A DNA stretch of 64,000 nt from Silurus meridionalis (lineage: Eukaryota > Chordata > Actinopteri > Siluriformes > Siluridae). Positions 23,201 through 35,699 of this stretch are shown one piece after another. The notes below the pieces were generated by a model. That model saw nothing but the letters and a program-made list of their open reading frames with translations, was not told the origin of the DNA and did not search any database. Numbering within the stretch: the first letter of the stretch is position 1; each line of letters begins with the position of its first letter. Location: contig NC_060886.1 in the NCBI RefSeq assembly GCF_014805685.1, forward strand, positions 20,420,608-20,484,607, in the 5' to 3' direction. The position numbers and the translations under genes are program-made.

Positions 23201-24870
23201 ATGGAGAACAGAGAAAGGCAGGAAAATAAACCCTGCAGCAAAACACAAAACATAGCCAAAAGCCTGTGATCACTGACTACCATTTCTTTGCTCCGTAAAA
23301 TTGTTTTGTCATGAGAACATCATGACATATTAATATAGTTTCCTCAAACAGAGAAATAGTCACATTAGGATCATATATGCATTTATAACCACCCCTAGTG
23401 TATGTATTTGTTTTTTCACATTTGTAAATTACATACTTTGATCAATCATATTTACTAGACAAAAACAGTGGATAGAATTTAATTGTCAGGGGAGGAAAAA
23501 CAATTACCACATTGCAAGACTTGTGGGTCCAATAGCTGGGATTCTGTCAATATGTTTTAGCTCATATATAAATTAATAAATTCCTCCTACTGAGAATGTA
23601 TGTCTTACCTAAAGCTTCTCGGTCATGGTGGCCTACAGGCATTTACTAACCCTCTTTCCCAGGCTCTCTCTTTTTCTTTCTCTCTTTCTCTTTCTCTCTC
23701 TTACTCCTCTCTCTCAAACTCTCACACACACTCACACAAACACATGGCAGCTTTCCCTCTAATGCTATTGGCACATTTCCAACAAGTAGCTCTCCAGGGA
23801 GATGCAATGCTACAGTGCTTCCATAATTAAGCCATTGGCAAACAAAGAAATAGTCGGCTAAATGCTTCCCGGAGAAGAATCATAACATATCTGCTGGGAT
23901 TTACTGTAGGTGATTTTATTTTATTTTATTTTTTTACATCTCAACAAACTAATTGGTTCCCCTGTCTATTGTTTGTCATGAACAGTGTTATGGAGAACTA
24001 TTACTAAGGAATGCTCATCCAAAAAGAGTTTCAATATGATCCAGTCATGTGGATTATTTTTCTATGCCAGACACACACAAGCCGTTTTTTGAACTTACAT
24101 ATATTACTATTATAAGAAGGTATTCCCATTTACTTGTGTATTACTGTACATAACTATTGCTATTCCTATAACCCTAACCTTAACCTTGGTTCAAAACCAG
24201 AAGAAATTTTGCACACTTAATTTCATTGTATAAAATCTGTATTTTGTGTATGAAAGCGTTTCTTTAGAGTAACACAGGGACCAGTCAAGTGTCGCTGATA
24301 TATGTTCTATGAGCCAAACACCTGCCTATTGTCAATGAATGAACACAGAAATGACGATGGGATTTCAATTGACTACTGTATATAAAAGCACTTAATAAAC
24401 AGTAGAAGAATGCACTCGTTTCATTTTCAATTTATTCCTGTATTCATAAACAGCATTCTGCAGGCTGATCAGTGCATTTGGGTTCAATGCAGAATGTTTG
24501 TAATGTCCAGCGGAAAAAAGAAAATGCATTTTAAAAGTGTCACCTCAATGACTGGAATTTTTTCTTGTGAATGTAGCCCTGTAAGAAGTCAGATCTCTTT
24601 CTGACATTCATTTGCCTCCATGATGAATGTTAAGGCAGTGGAGGTCAAGCATTGGCACACATGAAAAATAATTGAATTTAACTTCCACCTATGTCTTCTT
24701 TTATACAGCCTGAACACTTTCTTTTAAAATGTGAACCAGAGCATCCTGTTAGTGTCCTCCTTTGAAGCATTGTGTTTTATTTTCATAGAATATCTTAGAA
24801 CTGTACCAGAAAAGGGTTGGGGAGAGCAGACGTGAGAGTGAGACTGAGAGAAAAAGAGAGTAAGAGCGAG
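23201..24870. other. no gene seen; short CT-rich tract
   Basis: AT-rich unique-looking DNA. An imperfect CT-rich tract with CACA tail lies at about 23662-23742. No exon or mobile element recognised. Confidence 0.45.
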
Positions 24871-24873
24871 AGC

Positions 24874-24927
<54 letters not shown>

Positions 24928-24930
24928 AAG
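24871..24930. repeat. (AG)n microsatellite
   Basis: Pure AG tract of about 24 units with AAAG decay on the right, inside a purine-rich stretch that starts near 24815. Confidence 0.95.
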
Positions 24931-25019
24931 GAAGGATGTGAGTAGAGCAACAGAGATACCAGATTATTTATTATAAAAAGAGGAAAAATGTTTGTATGCA
25001 TTTCCATTTCTAGTATGCG

Positions 25020-25359
25020 GCATGTTGAATAGCAGTGCTATCAGGAGTGAGGTATATTGGTAATATAGTTTTAGGAGTGAAGGTCATTTAGGACTTTTAG
25101 GAGTGAGGCATGAAAAGTACGTTTTATTAAGAACTATCATAAATAAGACTTAGGAGTAAAGCTTTTAAAGGAATATAATAATTCAGAATTAAGACATGAG
25201 GATTGAGAATCATAACGAATTCGAAAAGTGAGACATGAGTGAAACTCATAAAGAACTATGGGAAGTGAGACAGGAGGAGTAATATTTATAAAATGATCAA
25301 TCATAAGTTAGACTCAGACACAGATCACACTAGACACAGATCTGTATGGAACTTCCACT

Positions 25360-25451
<92 letters not shown>

Positions 25452-25970
25452 GTTGTAATGATGAGGTTGCATTCTGAAAGATATAATTGAAGCTATGGTT
25501 TAAAATGTTGCACGTTTTCTTAAAAAATACTGGGATTTGTGTTTGTATAAACAAATGAGACTTGAGACTACTGGAAGTATAAAAGTACTCAAAGTATAAA
25601 AACACTAATGAACAATTGATTTCTACTAGAGTATGATGTGTGACACATAAGTGAGGAGAATCTTAGAAACTTTATAAAGAACACCAATACAAGATTATAA
25701 GGATATAAGAAAAGACTTACAGTACAATGAGTCTATAAGAAACGAAGCCCTAAAAGTGAGATTTGCACAGTAATATAAGGAGTGCGAATACAGGGGCTAC
25801 AAGAAATGATGAGTTAGATATCTAAAGATTATAATGAGTGAGACATGGGAACTGAGATTGATTGAAGACTTGGTGAGAAGCAAGACTGCTACATGGACTA
25901 TGAGAAGTAAGTAAAAAGAAAGAATGTAGTGGTGAAAAAAGGAAAATGCAGTATACTGATATTTCTTTTT
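25020..25970. repeat. diverged purine-rich tandem array
   Basis: Loosely repeated units of roughly 30-45 bases carry the phrases TAGGAGTGAGGYATG, AAAAGTGAGACATGAGTGAA, CATAAAGAACTATGGGAAGT and TATAAGGAGTGCG again and again on the plus strand, with strong purine bias. A long AC microsatellite (25363-25447) interrupts the array, after which the units resume (25560-25960) in more degraded form. It has no coding sense; it is an old minisatellite by appearance. Confidence 0.55.
25363..25447. repeat. (AC)n microsatellite
   Basis: The longest uninterrupted AC tract in the window, about 42 units. Confidence 0.97.
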
Positions 25971-26664
25971 CTCTCTCAATTAATGGCACTATAATAAGTA
26001 CAATAATTCAAAAAGTTACTTAAGTAAATGTCTCGAGGTAAATGTAGTGTGTCAGAGCAGCTCTTCAAAAATTACAGCAATAGTATCTGTAGTACAATTC
26101 TTCTTTAAAAGGCTCTCAGTCCATAGAGCTCAGATGGAGTATGAAGTGGGTTTAAAGAGAAGAGCGCAACACTTCACAGCTTGAAGTTCATCTTAAAATT
26201 TGCTGCTGAATTTGTTTGATATGAGTCCTTTCCTTCCTCCCTCCCTCCCTCTGGACTGTAGAGTCTCAAGATGATTATGATTTTTAAATGTCAGACTTTT
26301 AGTTGTGACATTACCATGAATCTCTGTGCCATTAACGTTTCTTTTTTTATAACCTAACAATAATGGAGTCAAAACAAAAACAGACAGAATTTTGTAAGTT
26401 ATATGTTCAATTATAATGAAATCCTAAAGGACCCATGTATTGATAAGTTGAACATTTCAGAGATGCAATAAAATGTGTTCATTTATTATCTATAAATGGT
26501 ACATTTATTGCTTTTTCATTTTTCATTATTTACTGATTTTAGCGTATAGTTTCTGCACTGGAGCGCTTTCTTCCTATACACATGAAATAATACATTAACA
26601 AGAAATTACTCTAATTTAATCTGTTATAATTTCATGTGTATATAAAATATATAAATAGATATGA

Positions 26665-26724
<60 letters not shown>

Positions 26725-27126
26725 AACTATATAACAAATTAAAACACAATTAAATTCTGGCTATCACCTCATTCTGGTTGTGTTATGTGCCCTAAAAATA
26801 GCTACAGTGGGGGTAAATAGGGATGGATATATAAAACGGCAAATGATTACTACTCTTCACATAACGAATAAGTAAATACACTAATTATAGCCGATATTTT
26901 GCACTTTCACCTCATCATCATTTAATTTTCATTGTGTTAGACTACTGATTTAAAAATACTATCACTTTTCAATTACTTGACTGCACTGAAGATAATTTTG
27001 TGAGATCATGCTAAACTGTCAAATATTATTCTTTTTTAAATAGGTCCTATAAGTCAAATAACTGTGTAGTGCACTGTAGTGTAATTATATTTGTGAGTTC
27101 CAGTGCTATTTAAAATGAATTTTAAC
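25971..27126. other. no gene seen; GT microsatellite
   Basis: AT-rich DNA. Contains a pure GT tract at 26669-26715 running into a few GA units, and a short CCTT/CCCT array at about 26231-26252. Confidence 0.6.
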
Positions 27127-27208
27127 AATAATAATAATAATAATAATAATAATAGTAATAATAGTAATAATAATAATTATTATTACTATTATTACTATTA
27201 TTATTATT

Positions 27209-27276
<68 letters not shown>

Positions 27277-27294
27277 TATTACTATTATTTTTAA
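27127..27294. repeat. palindromic AAT/ATT/GTT trinucleotide array
   Basis: An AAT array with two AGT interruptions runs into its own reverse complement (ATT array with ACT interruptions at mirrored positions) around a one-base centre near 27174. A GTT array (about 27210-27241) and a further ATT array with two ACT interruptions (to about 27290) follow. The mirrored interruptions show that this is a true inverted repeat rather than chance. Confidence 0.9.
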
Positions 27295-28871
27295 CATTTC
27301 TCAATAAAAAATTGACATACCTCAGTGAAGAATGTGTCTTGAAGTGACAATAAGAATGCATGATATACAACCTTGTATTTGCAATAGACTTTTATTTGAA
27401 ATGTCTTTTCTGCAGTTTCTTACTACCACTACTTACTGATTAAAGCCTTTTTGTTATTTTCAACACCAAACAAGTATACTTTAGACCTTTTGACCTTAAA
27501 TAGCATCTCTGATAAGTCTTTTAGTCATATGAAAGTCATGATGATTTAATGGATCACCTGTAAGCAAAACAAAATCCCTTAACTTCAGAAATTATAGATT
27601 CACTCTGAAGCCAATACAATTATGTCATCATGGTTTATTTTGCACAAAGAAACTATCCTAATCTAATATTCGGCAAATGCAATTTTGTTTTCCACATGAT
27701 TACGTGGTAATACAGTGTCACCCCCTCCTATCCCAATTTCCCAGATTTTCCTCAACAATTGCTGGAATTTAGAGTGATTTTTGAACTGTTTGCAAGGAAA
27801 GCGCTATACATGCTGACCTTGTTATTGAGTTATTGCTCAATAATTTTCCTGGTAGCTTCAGCTCATTTAACTGGTAGACAGGGTCAGTTGAGTGTGGGTT
27901 AATATATAACCACAGTGAACACTGTGTATAAAATGTTTCTATTTAAAATTAGATCCTCTTATGGGGTTTAAGGTCATTTGGGATGTTTGTTTTATGATGG
28001 TAAATACGTGCAAATGCTTACAGTTTAATTTCTCACAACAGGCAAGATTTTGTGTAGGTTAGATGGGTGAGGTGATTCTTCAGCTAAGACATAAAGGCAC
28101 ACATGGCACAGCATAGTTTTGTTTTATATCAAATTAATTGTGTGAATGTTGCAGAGGCAAAACAAACAACAACATCACAATGTGTCTCTGTTTAATTGCA
28201 TACAGACTGCACTGTGTTTGTGATTTACAGTAGTGGAAAAGTGCCAAGCATCAGTCAAAGCATTAAGTGTCTAATATGCAGGCAGTAGTTTACAGATATT
28301 TGAACAAGATCGATCACACCTGCACATGGGACAGGACATGTAGTGCTATTTGAGTTAAGACTGTCATTATCTAGAGATTAACAAGTTCAAGTCACTGGAA
28401 ACAGCAGAATTCTTTTCTCTCGGCTCTTGGCCTCTTGCCATATTTGAAGGTGACAGCAATTCTGCCGATGCTGCACAGCAGGACAGTGAAGGAACACACA
28501 CACACACACACGCGCGTGCACACACGCATACAGGCACACACGCATACACACTGAATCTGAAAGTCAATTCAGTTATGGGGTTCCACCCTGTCCTTACAAC
28601 TTACAACATAATGCCTTGACTCAGCAAGTTTCTGTCCCAGTGGACAAAAAAATTGGAAAGAACAGAAATACCAAGCTGTGGTTGAAAGAAAAATACTCTA
28701 ACAAAGACTTGTCAGAGCTTATTGAGTCCTGCAGTAATTATTCATTGCATGATTGAGACAAATAAAAGGTGTTTAACAATTAAGGGCTATGATTGTATAT
28801 CCTTAATGTGGCCAAAATTAGAAAACAAAAGATAGAGAGGCGTTCATAGAAACAGAATGAAATCAATACTC
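27295..28871. other. no gene seen
   Basis: AT-rich unique-looking DNA. An imperfect CA-rich tract with CG interruptions is at about 28494-28550. Confidence 0.45.
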
Positions 28872-29054
28872 TCAATCAGGCTTGAACATCTCTGTCAGTT
28901 GCAGCAGACTGAGGTGATTAGAATTGAGTCTTAAGACATTTAATAACTTCACACAGTCTTTCTCCCAAGTCTCTGAAACACCTAGCGGGGTGCCTAATGA
29001 ACTGTACTGTGCTGAAACCAATATGCCATTATCACACAGCAACTTGGCCAATAC
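28872..29054 (-). other. unrecognised short open frame, exon-like
   Basis: On the minus strand an acceptor-like AAGTGCAG is followed by 58 open codons of ordinary composition (LAKLLCDNGILVSAQYSSLG, ETWEKDCVKLLNVLRL, LLQLTEMFKPD) ending at TGA (28874-28872). A TAA directly precedes the frame, so it could only be a terminal exon, a decayed gene fragment or chance. I do not recognise the family. The AG lies a few bases downstream of a pyrimidine-poor stretch, which weakens the splice reading. Confidence 0.2.
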
Positions 29055-29668
29055 CTGCACTTAGCCAGATTCCAGCCAGCTCACAGCTTCTAGTAAGGCC
29101 ACTTTAAGCTGTCTCTCAGCCTACATCCAGTCTACAATTGGGTTTTACAATGAACAACACTACTGTGCTAAATGTTCTAAATTACTTACAAAACAACGAT
29201 TTATTTCATTCATTTAATATTGGTATCAGAGATGAAATTCAAAAATTAAATAAAGTAATATATACATTAATACCAGAAATAGTATACATAAATAAACAAT
29301 CAATATATGTAGCTGTAATCATATTGGTTTAGTTTCTCCATTATGATGGCCAGTGCTGCCATGCTACACCACGCACCAGTGCCATACGTGCAGTGTTGTA
29401 TAGCCATGGAGCTTAATACTAAGTGAGCACAGGTACATCAGTCTTTGTTTGCGCATGGCTGCCCACCCCAGAAGTACCATGAGCTCAGATCTGAGGCACC
29501 AGAGCAGAGAGAACATCTTCTGCCTCAACAAGTGCAGTGGGCATTTCACTGAACTGAAACACTAAAATTTTACAGTTCCAAAAGAGTTTGCTATAATGCA
29601 GGTAGATAAAAACAGCTAGATGCAAACTCATGCACTCTGTCCATTGCTGATTGATATTGTGTATTTTT

Positions 29669-29735
<67 letters not shown>

Positions 29736-31157
29736 AGCCACACTATGCAGCACTCCAGCAAATGCACCGTGCTTTTTAAATACTGTGCCACAGTGATTGT
29801 CTCAAAGAGAGACAATAACTGCTTTTTTTAGTCACTAGATTAAAAAAAGTTATTAATATATAAGAAAGCATTAAGAAAATTTCAATATTAGCACTACTAG
29901 TCTTTATAGGTTTCCCTCCATGCTTTACTTCAGTAAGCTCTGCTACTGCTATGAGACTTTGCTCAATATCCCACATTCCCTCTGATTCTCCCAGAAAGGA
30001 TGGTTCTTTCTTGGTAAAAAATAAAATGTTCATATACATTAACATGTAGCTGACTAGCAGGCCTGTTTTTAAGTTCTGGAGATAAAAACATGGACATTTA
30101 TTTTGTAAGCTAATTGTCTAAACTCCACATTCTTGTTAAAAAAAAAAACTGCCAGTTGTGTTCACTTGTGTATGCTGTCTAAAACATTTATATCGATTAG
30201 TTCCACTCTATGATGGCAATGAATTTGGCACGTCTGGAATTTAATTAGTTTTTTAGACATTTTATTCATTCTTTTAATTATGATGTTCCAGCTTATTGAC
30301 GTCTCAAGATGAATAATTCACATTCACTGAGCTGTTTGTTCTTATTTGTTATAAATATTAAAAAAGATCAATTATTTTTATTTAGTTAGTAACCAAGGAA
30401 AGCAACAAAGCATTCAAAAGATTTTTTTTAAATCTTTGCTGCGGGCTGTCTAGATTTTGGCCAGAGTGAAAATTTTTTTAAGTGTATAGGAAACACTATT
30501 GTGGTCGCATACAAGAATTTATCATAACCCAATTAAAGCATGTACAACAGTTTTTACTCAGCTAATTGTATTTCACACATGTTACACTTACTCCGAAGTA
30601 GAGAATATAAGTGAGCTTATGCATGGCTGTTCCGGTAGAGTTATTGCAGATTGGCAAAGACTCATCTTTTGATCGACAAGATTAATTTAATTCAATGGCC
30701 TGTAGCTGTCATTGTCAACTATTTTTAACAGCAAGAATGATTTAGCCTTAATCATTAACACTGGATAGCAATGCAGCTAAGGATGCAATAAAATCAGAAA
30801 AGCATTTGATCAATGTTCATTTTCCATGTCTGACTCAAGCCCTGAGGTTCACGTTTGTTCCAAATCTGTGGTCTAACATTAAAAGTGTAGTGACACAGGG
30901 CTTGTTAATTGTTGAATACTTACATTAAAAACAATAATTTCCTGTATTTTTAGCAGTCAGTACAAGCTACTGTACATTGTGTGTGTGATGAATATGAGTC
31001 ATTACAATTTCAATGCAGAAATGAAAATAAAAATGCGCAGCCATTTCCCTTTATTTCATTTTATTTTAATCATTTTAAGAAAGATATTACACAATATTTC
31101 TGCTATACACTAATTAATGATAACATAAACCACCTGCCTAACATTGTTATGTATATG
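29055..31157. other. AT-rich DNA, no gene seen
   Basis: No recognisable exon or mobile element. 29350-29560 is somewhat more GC-balanced. Contains the TA microsatellite described separately. Confidence 0.45.
29673..29733. repeat. (TA)n microsatellite
   Basis: Pure TA tract of about 30 units. Confidence 0.97.
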
Positions 31158-31285
31158 TGCAGTAGTAGTTCAGTGGTTAAGAAGGTTATGAGCACAAATC
31201 TCAGCACAGACAATCCAGTGCTGAGGTCTTGCACAAGGCTCTTAACCCTTGAATGTTCTGTTGTATAAAAACAAGAAAAGTAATT
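31158..31285 (+). mobile_element. tRNA-derived SINE fragment
   Basis: AGTAGTAGTTCAGTGGTTAA (box A-like) is followed by GGTTATGAGCACAAATCTCA (box B-like, from a GTTCAAATCC ancestor), then AGCACAGACAATCCAGTGCT, CTTGCACAAGGCTCTTAACC and a TGTATAAAAACA tail. These match the fish SINE family with TGAGCAAGGCCCTTAACCCT and TTGTATAAAAATGAG blocks. The segment near 5.2 kb appears to be the downstream tail of the same family. Confidence 0.7.
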
Positions 31286-31369
31286 AAATCAAGTTAATGG
31301 GCCTCTGTCGAATACAATAAACGTAAATATATCGTGTAGGTCTCTCTGCTGGTGCGCTCTAGTGTCAGG

Positions 31370-32025
31370 CACTACTCCATGTGGTGAGGCCATTTCTAAC
31401 AATGTTTAGGTAGGTGGTATGCTTCAAAATAACATGAATGCCAGGACCAAAGGCTTCCCAGCACAACATTGCCCCGAGCATCACACTGCCTCCGCAAGCT
31501 TGCATTCTTCCCATAGTGCGTCCTAGAGCCATCCTTTTCCCAGGTAAGTGATACACACACGGCCGTCCACTTTCTTCAATTGCTCCATGATTCAGTTCTG
31601 ATGCTCATATGCCTATTGTAGCAGCAGTGGACAGGGGTCATCATGGGCATTCTACAGACTACACAGTCTCATACACAGTAAGCTACAGTACACTGTGTGT
31701 TCAGACTCCTTTCTACGAAAACTAGCACTGCAGCAATTTGTTACAATTTGTATAGCACTATTGGGGGATTGGATCAGATGGTCTATCTTTCATATATTAT
31801 GCACATGAAGTGAGCTGTCGCTGGTTACTCTGCTGTGCTTCTTTGAACCATTTTTGGTAGATACTATGCACTGTGCAACATTGCACAATACCTGAGTTTT
31901 GGAGATGCTTGTCTTGCACTTCCCTTTAACATTTGGCCATTGTCAAAATTAGTCAACTTCTTATGCTTAACCGTTTCCCTGCTTTCAACATCTCTGAGAG
32001 CTGATTGTCCACTTACTGCCTAACA
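31370..32025 (-). mobile_element. Tc1-like element, internal fragment
   Basis: Same family as 22119-22646, but here the central transposase portion is kept and the terminal repeats are lost. Minus-strand coding phrases include GGSVMLGAMLCWEAFGPGIH (31428-31487), derived from the DDE domain. Plus-strand landmarks are TTTAGGTAGGTGGTATGC, CATCACACTGCCTCCGC, GTGGACAGGGGTCATCATGG and TACCTGAGTTTTGGAGATGC. Multiple indels break the frame. The start and end are placed where similarity by eye fades. Confidence 0.75.
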
Positions 32026-32559
32026 TACAGTATATGTGTAAACTATTCTATGTAATGCACTCTACAGCCACAATCTAAGCATTATATATACATATATTTG
32101 AGTAGTTTGCAGCAGTGTGTAACCCCATTTGATTTAGAATTCAAACTTCATAATAATCTATTATAATTAATAATTAAACTAGTAAAAAAGAAAAAAGTCT
32201 TACTTCTTTCTCATCCATACTGTTCTCTTATTTTAGCTTTTTCACAGCTCCTTGCGTTTTTTTTTTTCTATCACATTTTGATTTTAATCAATAATAAAGA
32301 AAACAGCAAAATAACAGCCAAATACACATGATCTTGATATTTATAAATGGTTTTACCATTATAACCACTCAGGGCCAAAACCAAGGGCATATCTGCTGGC
32401 ATCTGCACAAACAATAGAGACATATAGCAAGCTATAAATACAGATAATGTCAAAGACTATAAATATGAACAGTGCTTGATGAACACAAGTTTTACATTCT
32501 ACTTGTATAATAGTACAAATTCAGGCAGTTGAGTTAAACAGCTGTTACACAGTATTCGA
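32026..32559. other. no gene seen
   Basis: AT-rich spacer between two Tc1-type elements; nothing else recognised. Confidence 0.45.
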
Positions 32560-32879
32560 TGCAACCCCAATTCTAAAAAAGTTGGAATGCTGTGTAAAAT
32601 GTAAATTAAACACAGAATACAATGAATTGCTAATCTCATAAATGCATATTTTAATCACAATAAAAAAAAGAAGCTTTAATTGTATAAACTGAAGATATGT
32701 ACCATTTGAAAGCAATAATTAAGGTCATTTTGAATTTGATGGCTGCAGAATGTCTCAAAAAAATTTGGTACGGTCAACAAAAGGCTTTCTTTAAAAGGTT
32801 TTCATGAAAAGAAACAGCTGAAGAAACATATAACCAATAATTTGGTTAATTCAACATGTCAGTAATATGATTGATATAT

Positions 32880-33586
32880 ATATATAAAAAAAAATATGGC
32901 AGAATCTCTTAAAAGTAACAATGGACAGAGGTTCATCAAGCTGTCTTTAAACTGTGGAACAATTTCAAAAGAATGTTTCGACTTATGTATAATAATATAA
33001 TGTAAGACTTGCAGGTTAAAGCTCTACCATGAAAGATGTCGCCATATGTGAATATCTAGAAATGCTATAATCTTTTTTGAGTCACAGCTCATTAAAATGA
33101 AAAATAAATCAAAAGTGAAAAACTGTTCTAATGTCAAATTGATCAAAATTACAATTATTTTTGGAAACCATGGATGCCGAATACTCCAGACTAAATAGGA
33201 GTGGCACCATTTGACTTACCATGAGTGCTCTGTTCAAAAGCCTATATCTCTAATGGTGCATTAGTTCCTATGTTATGAGGAGCTTTCCCCATGCTTTAGA
33301 ACAACCTATGCTTCAATACAAACAGCCTCTTTTTTAGGGAAGGCCTTGAATATTTCAGAAAAAATGTATTGCAGAAGAATCGCTTTGTAGTAGAAATTTG
33401 TAAGTGCTTAACTTGCCTGCAGTCCAGTCCTTTCACAAATTGAAAACATGCGAAAAGCGGCGAATCATGAGATGAAAAATATGACAAAAAAAGACCCAGG
33501 ACTGTTAAGCAGGTACAATACTGTATCAGAAACTAATTTGACAACACTTTTTTTTTTTAATTTCCAGCAATTGATCTCTTCACTTC

Positions 33587-33590
<4 letters not shown>
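32880..33590 (+). pseudogene. Tc1-type transposase remnant
   Basis: Coding remnants appear in shifting frames. The clearest is at about 33408-33590: LACSPVLSQIENMRK-type sequence (WPACSPDLSPIENIW in the family, which carries the last catalytic residue of the DDE/D domain), then a frame ending in QQLISSLP. The remainder of the C-terminus is replaced by the TA microsatellite at 33589. Paired-like N-terminal HTH sequence is hardly recognisable. Confidence 0.6.

Positions 33591-33657
<67 letters not shown>
33589..33657. repeat. (AT)n microsatellite inside transposon
   Basis: Pure AT tract of about 34 units located inside the 3' part of the transposase remnant. Confidence 0.97.
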
Positions 33658-33658
<1 letters not shown>

Positions 33659-33895
33659 TGTATGTATACAGACTGCTGGCCCTGTCCCAACTTTTTAAGT
33701 CTTTGTTGCACCCATCAATTTTAAAATGACCTTTTTTTTTCCTTAACATGGTACATTTGCTCAGTTTGAACATTTGATATGTTTTCTATGTTTCCATTTT
33801 GAATAAAATATGGGTTTATGAAAATTACAAATCATTGCATTCTGTTTTTGTTTACAGTTTGCTCAGCATCCAAACTTTTTTGGAATTGTAGTTTA

Positions 33896-35111
33896 AAATC
33901 GTAGTGTCTAAAGTAGATGACCTTATCTGTGATTGTATGTGCATATGATCATTTTGTACACTTCCTCCTTACCTCATGCTTCTCTGTACACCAATTTTGA
34001 CCAATTTGTGTGTTTATGAAAAAAAAGGATTTTTTTTCTTTCCTGTCTAGTTTTGATTGAGTGAAGCTGAAACTCCCCAGGGGATTAAACTTTGGCACGT
34101 GTGTTCTGGAGCCATAATAATAATTCTTTTTCTATTACTTTTCTTTTACATTATACCTCGAATACAGACCATGAATACTATAATGAATGAGTCAAAACCT
34201 TTATTCCATGTGTTACCTAAAATGGGGGGAAAAAAAACAATAAATAATTTCTCCTATTCTAAATGTCACAGTTTGTCAAAACTCCAGATGTGAGCCATTC
34301 AGACGGTATTTACTCTTCAGTGACAATATGCCAGTATGTTAATGCCAGTGATAGTAATGTGTGAATAAGTACATATATTATCTATCAGGGTGAAAAAACA
34401 GAAAGTCAGGAAGAGAGAAAGGGAAAAAGAAGGGTAGAGCTTGACAGTGAGATTAGAGGAGGACTCTACTGCTGTCTCTTTGTGTGGTGCCTGTCTGTCA
34501 GCCAAAAAAGGAAAGAACCCCCTTTCTCTCTCTCTCTCTCTCTCTCTCTCGCTCTGTGTGTCCCCCCTCTTCTCAGTGCTGATCCGTGTGTCCTTGTCAG
34601 CCTTAAAGAAAGGACTCTTTGCCAAAACTTCCCATTGTGAGCCGATGATTCCAAACGCAGACACCACAAAACATAAGAGATTGGTGGTGGAGATGGTGGG
34701 GGGTGAACTTAAAATGGAGCTTTACTACCCTTCAAACCCAAAGCTCTCCAGCACAGGAGCCTTTAGTCAATCTCTCTGTGCATTGTGATGTCTCTGCATT
34801 TTATAACTTTACTCTGTATCCTACATGGTTGAAAAATCTTTACTTTAAATTCAACTTCTTCTATTTGAACAGTTATCATTGTAACTACCTGATTCACTTT
34901 TTTTGGAGTATGATTAGTATTATTCTGCATGATTATTATTATCCTAAAACCATTTCTATTATGCCCTACAGCCTTCTTAACCTTCAAAATATTCAGAACA
35001 TTTCAACTTTATTCTAATAAGAATACATTCATTCAATTGCATGATTTAAACATGTAGGCCATTTATATGGTCTTTTACCAAATATGAATCTGATACTAGC
35101 AAATTTTAATT
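33896..35111. other. no gene seen; CT microsatellite
   Basis: AT-rich DNA with a CT tract at 34524-34550. The flanks of that tract (about 34440-34790) are somewhat GC-richer and read open for about 115 codons on the plus strand, but without any recognised domain. Confidence 0.45.
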
Positions 35112-35513
35112 AATCCATTCATTTTGAGTAACCTCGCCATTCTGGTGAGGGTCACTGGGAATTTGCTGTGTCTAAAAGCTTTTAAAGGTGTGTTTATTTA
35201 AATTTCTTTTTTATTTAGAATTTTTGTCTAATGTAAGTAAAATATTACTTTGAATATTACTAGGAATAGTGTCAATAATGCATAATTTTAATCAAAATAT
35301 TTTTTTGGCCATTAGGCAACAACAATCATTGCTTTGTGAATCCTCCAAAATTTTCAACTTTGTTTTCAGAAATATTTGACATTTAAAAATGGTTCAATTC
35401 AAGGATGTTTCCTCCAAGGTGTATTCCCAGCTCACACCCAGTGTTCCCAGGATAGGCTTTGTATTCACCATGACCCTGACCAGGTTAAAGTGCTTACTGA
35501 AGATGAATGAAGG
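35112..35513. repeat. inverted pair of SINE-like repeat ends
   Basis: 35112-35160 (CCATTCATTTTGAGTAACCT, then CGCCATTCTGGTGAGGGTCA) is the reverse-complement counterpart of 35465-35513 (CACCATGACCCTGACCAGGT, then TAAAGTGCTTACTGAAGATG). The right half continues leftward into CAAGGTGTATTCCCAGCTCA and CCCAGTGTTCCCAGGATAGG. All of these belong to a dispersed teleost repeat also present at 49085-49300, 57540-57830 and 59740-60000. Confidence 0.65.
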
Positions 35514-35699
35514 AAATAATTTCTCTATAGAGATCCATTTCTGTGTTTTAATCAATGCTTTATTGAATAATAAATGTCATCCCACATTTTGTATTGCAAT
35601 CAATGAAACAAAAACAACAGTTTCTTGTAGTAAATTCCAACTTTATTTATATTGAATTGCTGAAAGGTATTTTTTAAAACCGAACCCATGAAGTTATTT

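Larger units (their letters stand above)
32560..33895 (+). mobile_element. Tc1/mariner element with both ends
   Basis: Left end GCAACCCCAATTCTAAAAAA followed by GTTGGAATGCTGTGTAAAATG, and right end with CATCCAAACTTTTTTGGAAT then TGTAGTT, are inverted repeats that define a 1.34-kb element. This family, with AAAAAAGTTGGGA ends, is abundant in teleosts. The internal sequence follows its order (AACAGCTG, GGTTAAAGCTCTACCATG, CACCATTTGACTTACC, CTGCAGTCCAGTCC, GGCCCTGTCCCAAC). The length is somewhat shorter than intact relatives because of deletions, and the transposase is destroyed. Confidence 0.8.

Noticed and set aside
27103..27370. Poly-Asn/Tyr/Cys and poly-Ile/Thr frames
   Set aside because: Translation of the trinucleotide repeat array.
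28494..28550. CG-containing CA tract as Z-DNA regulatory element
   Set aside because: Alternating purine-pyrimidine tracts are everywhere in this window; nothing marks this one as functional.
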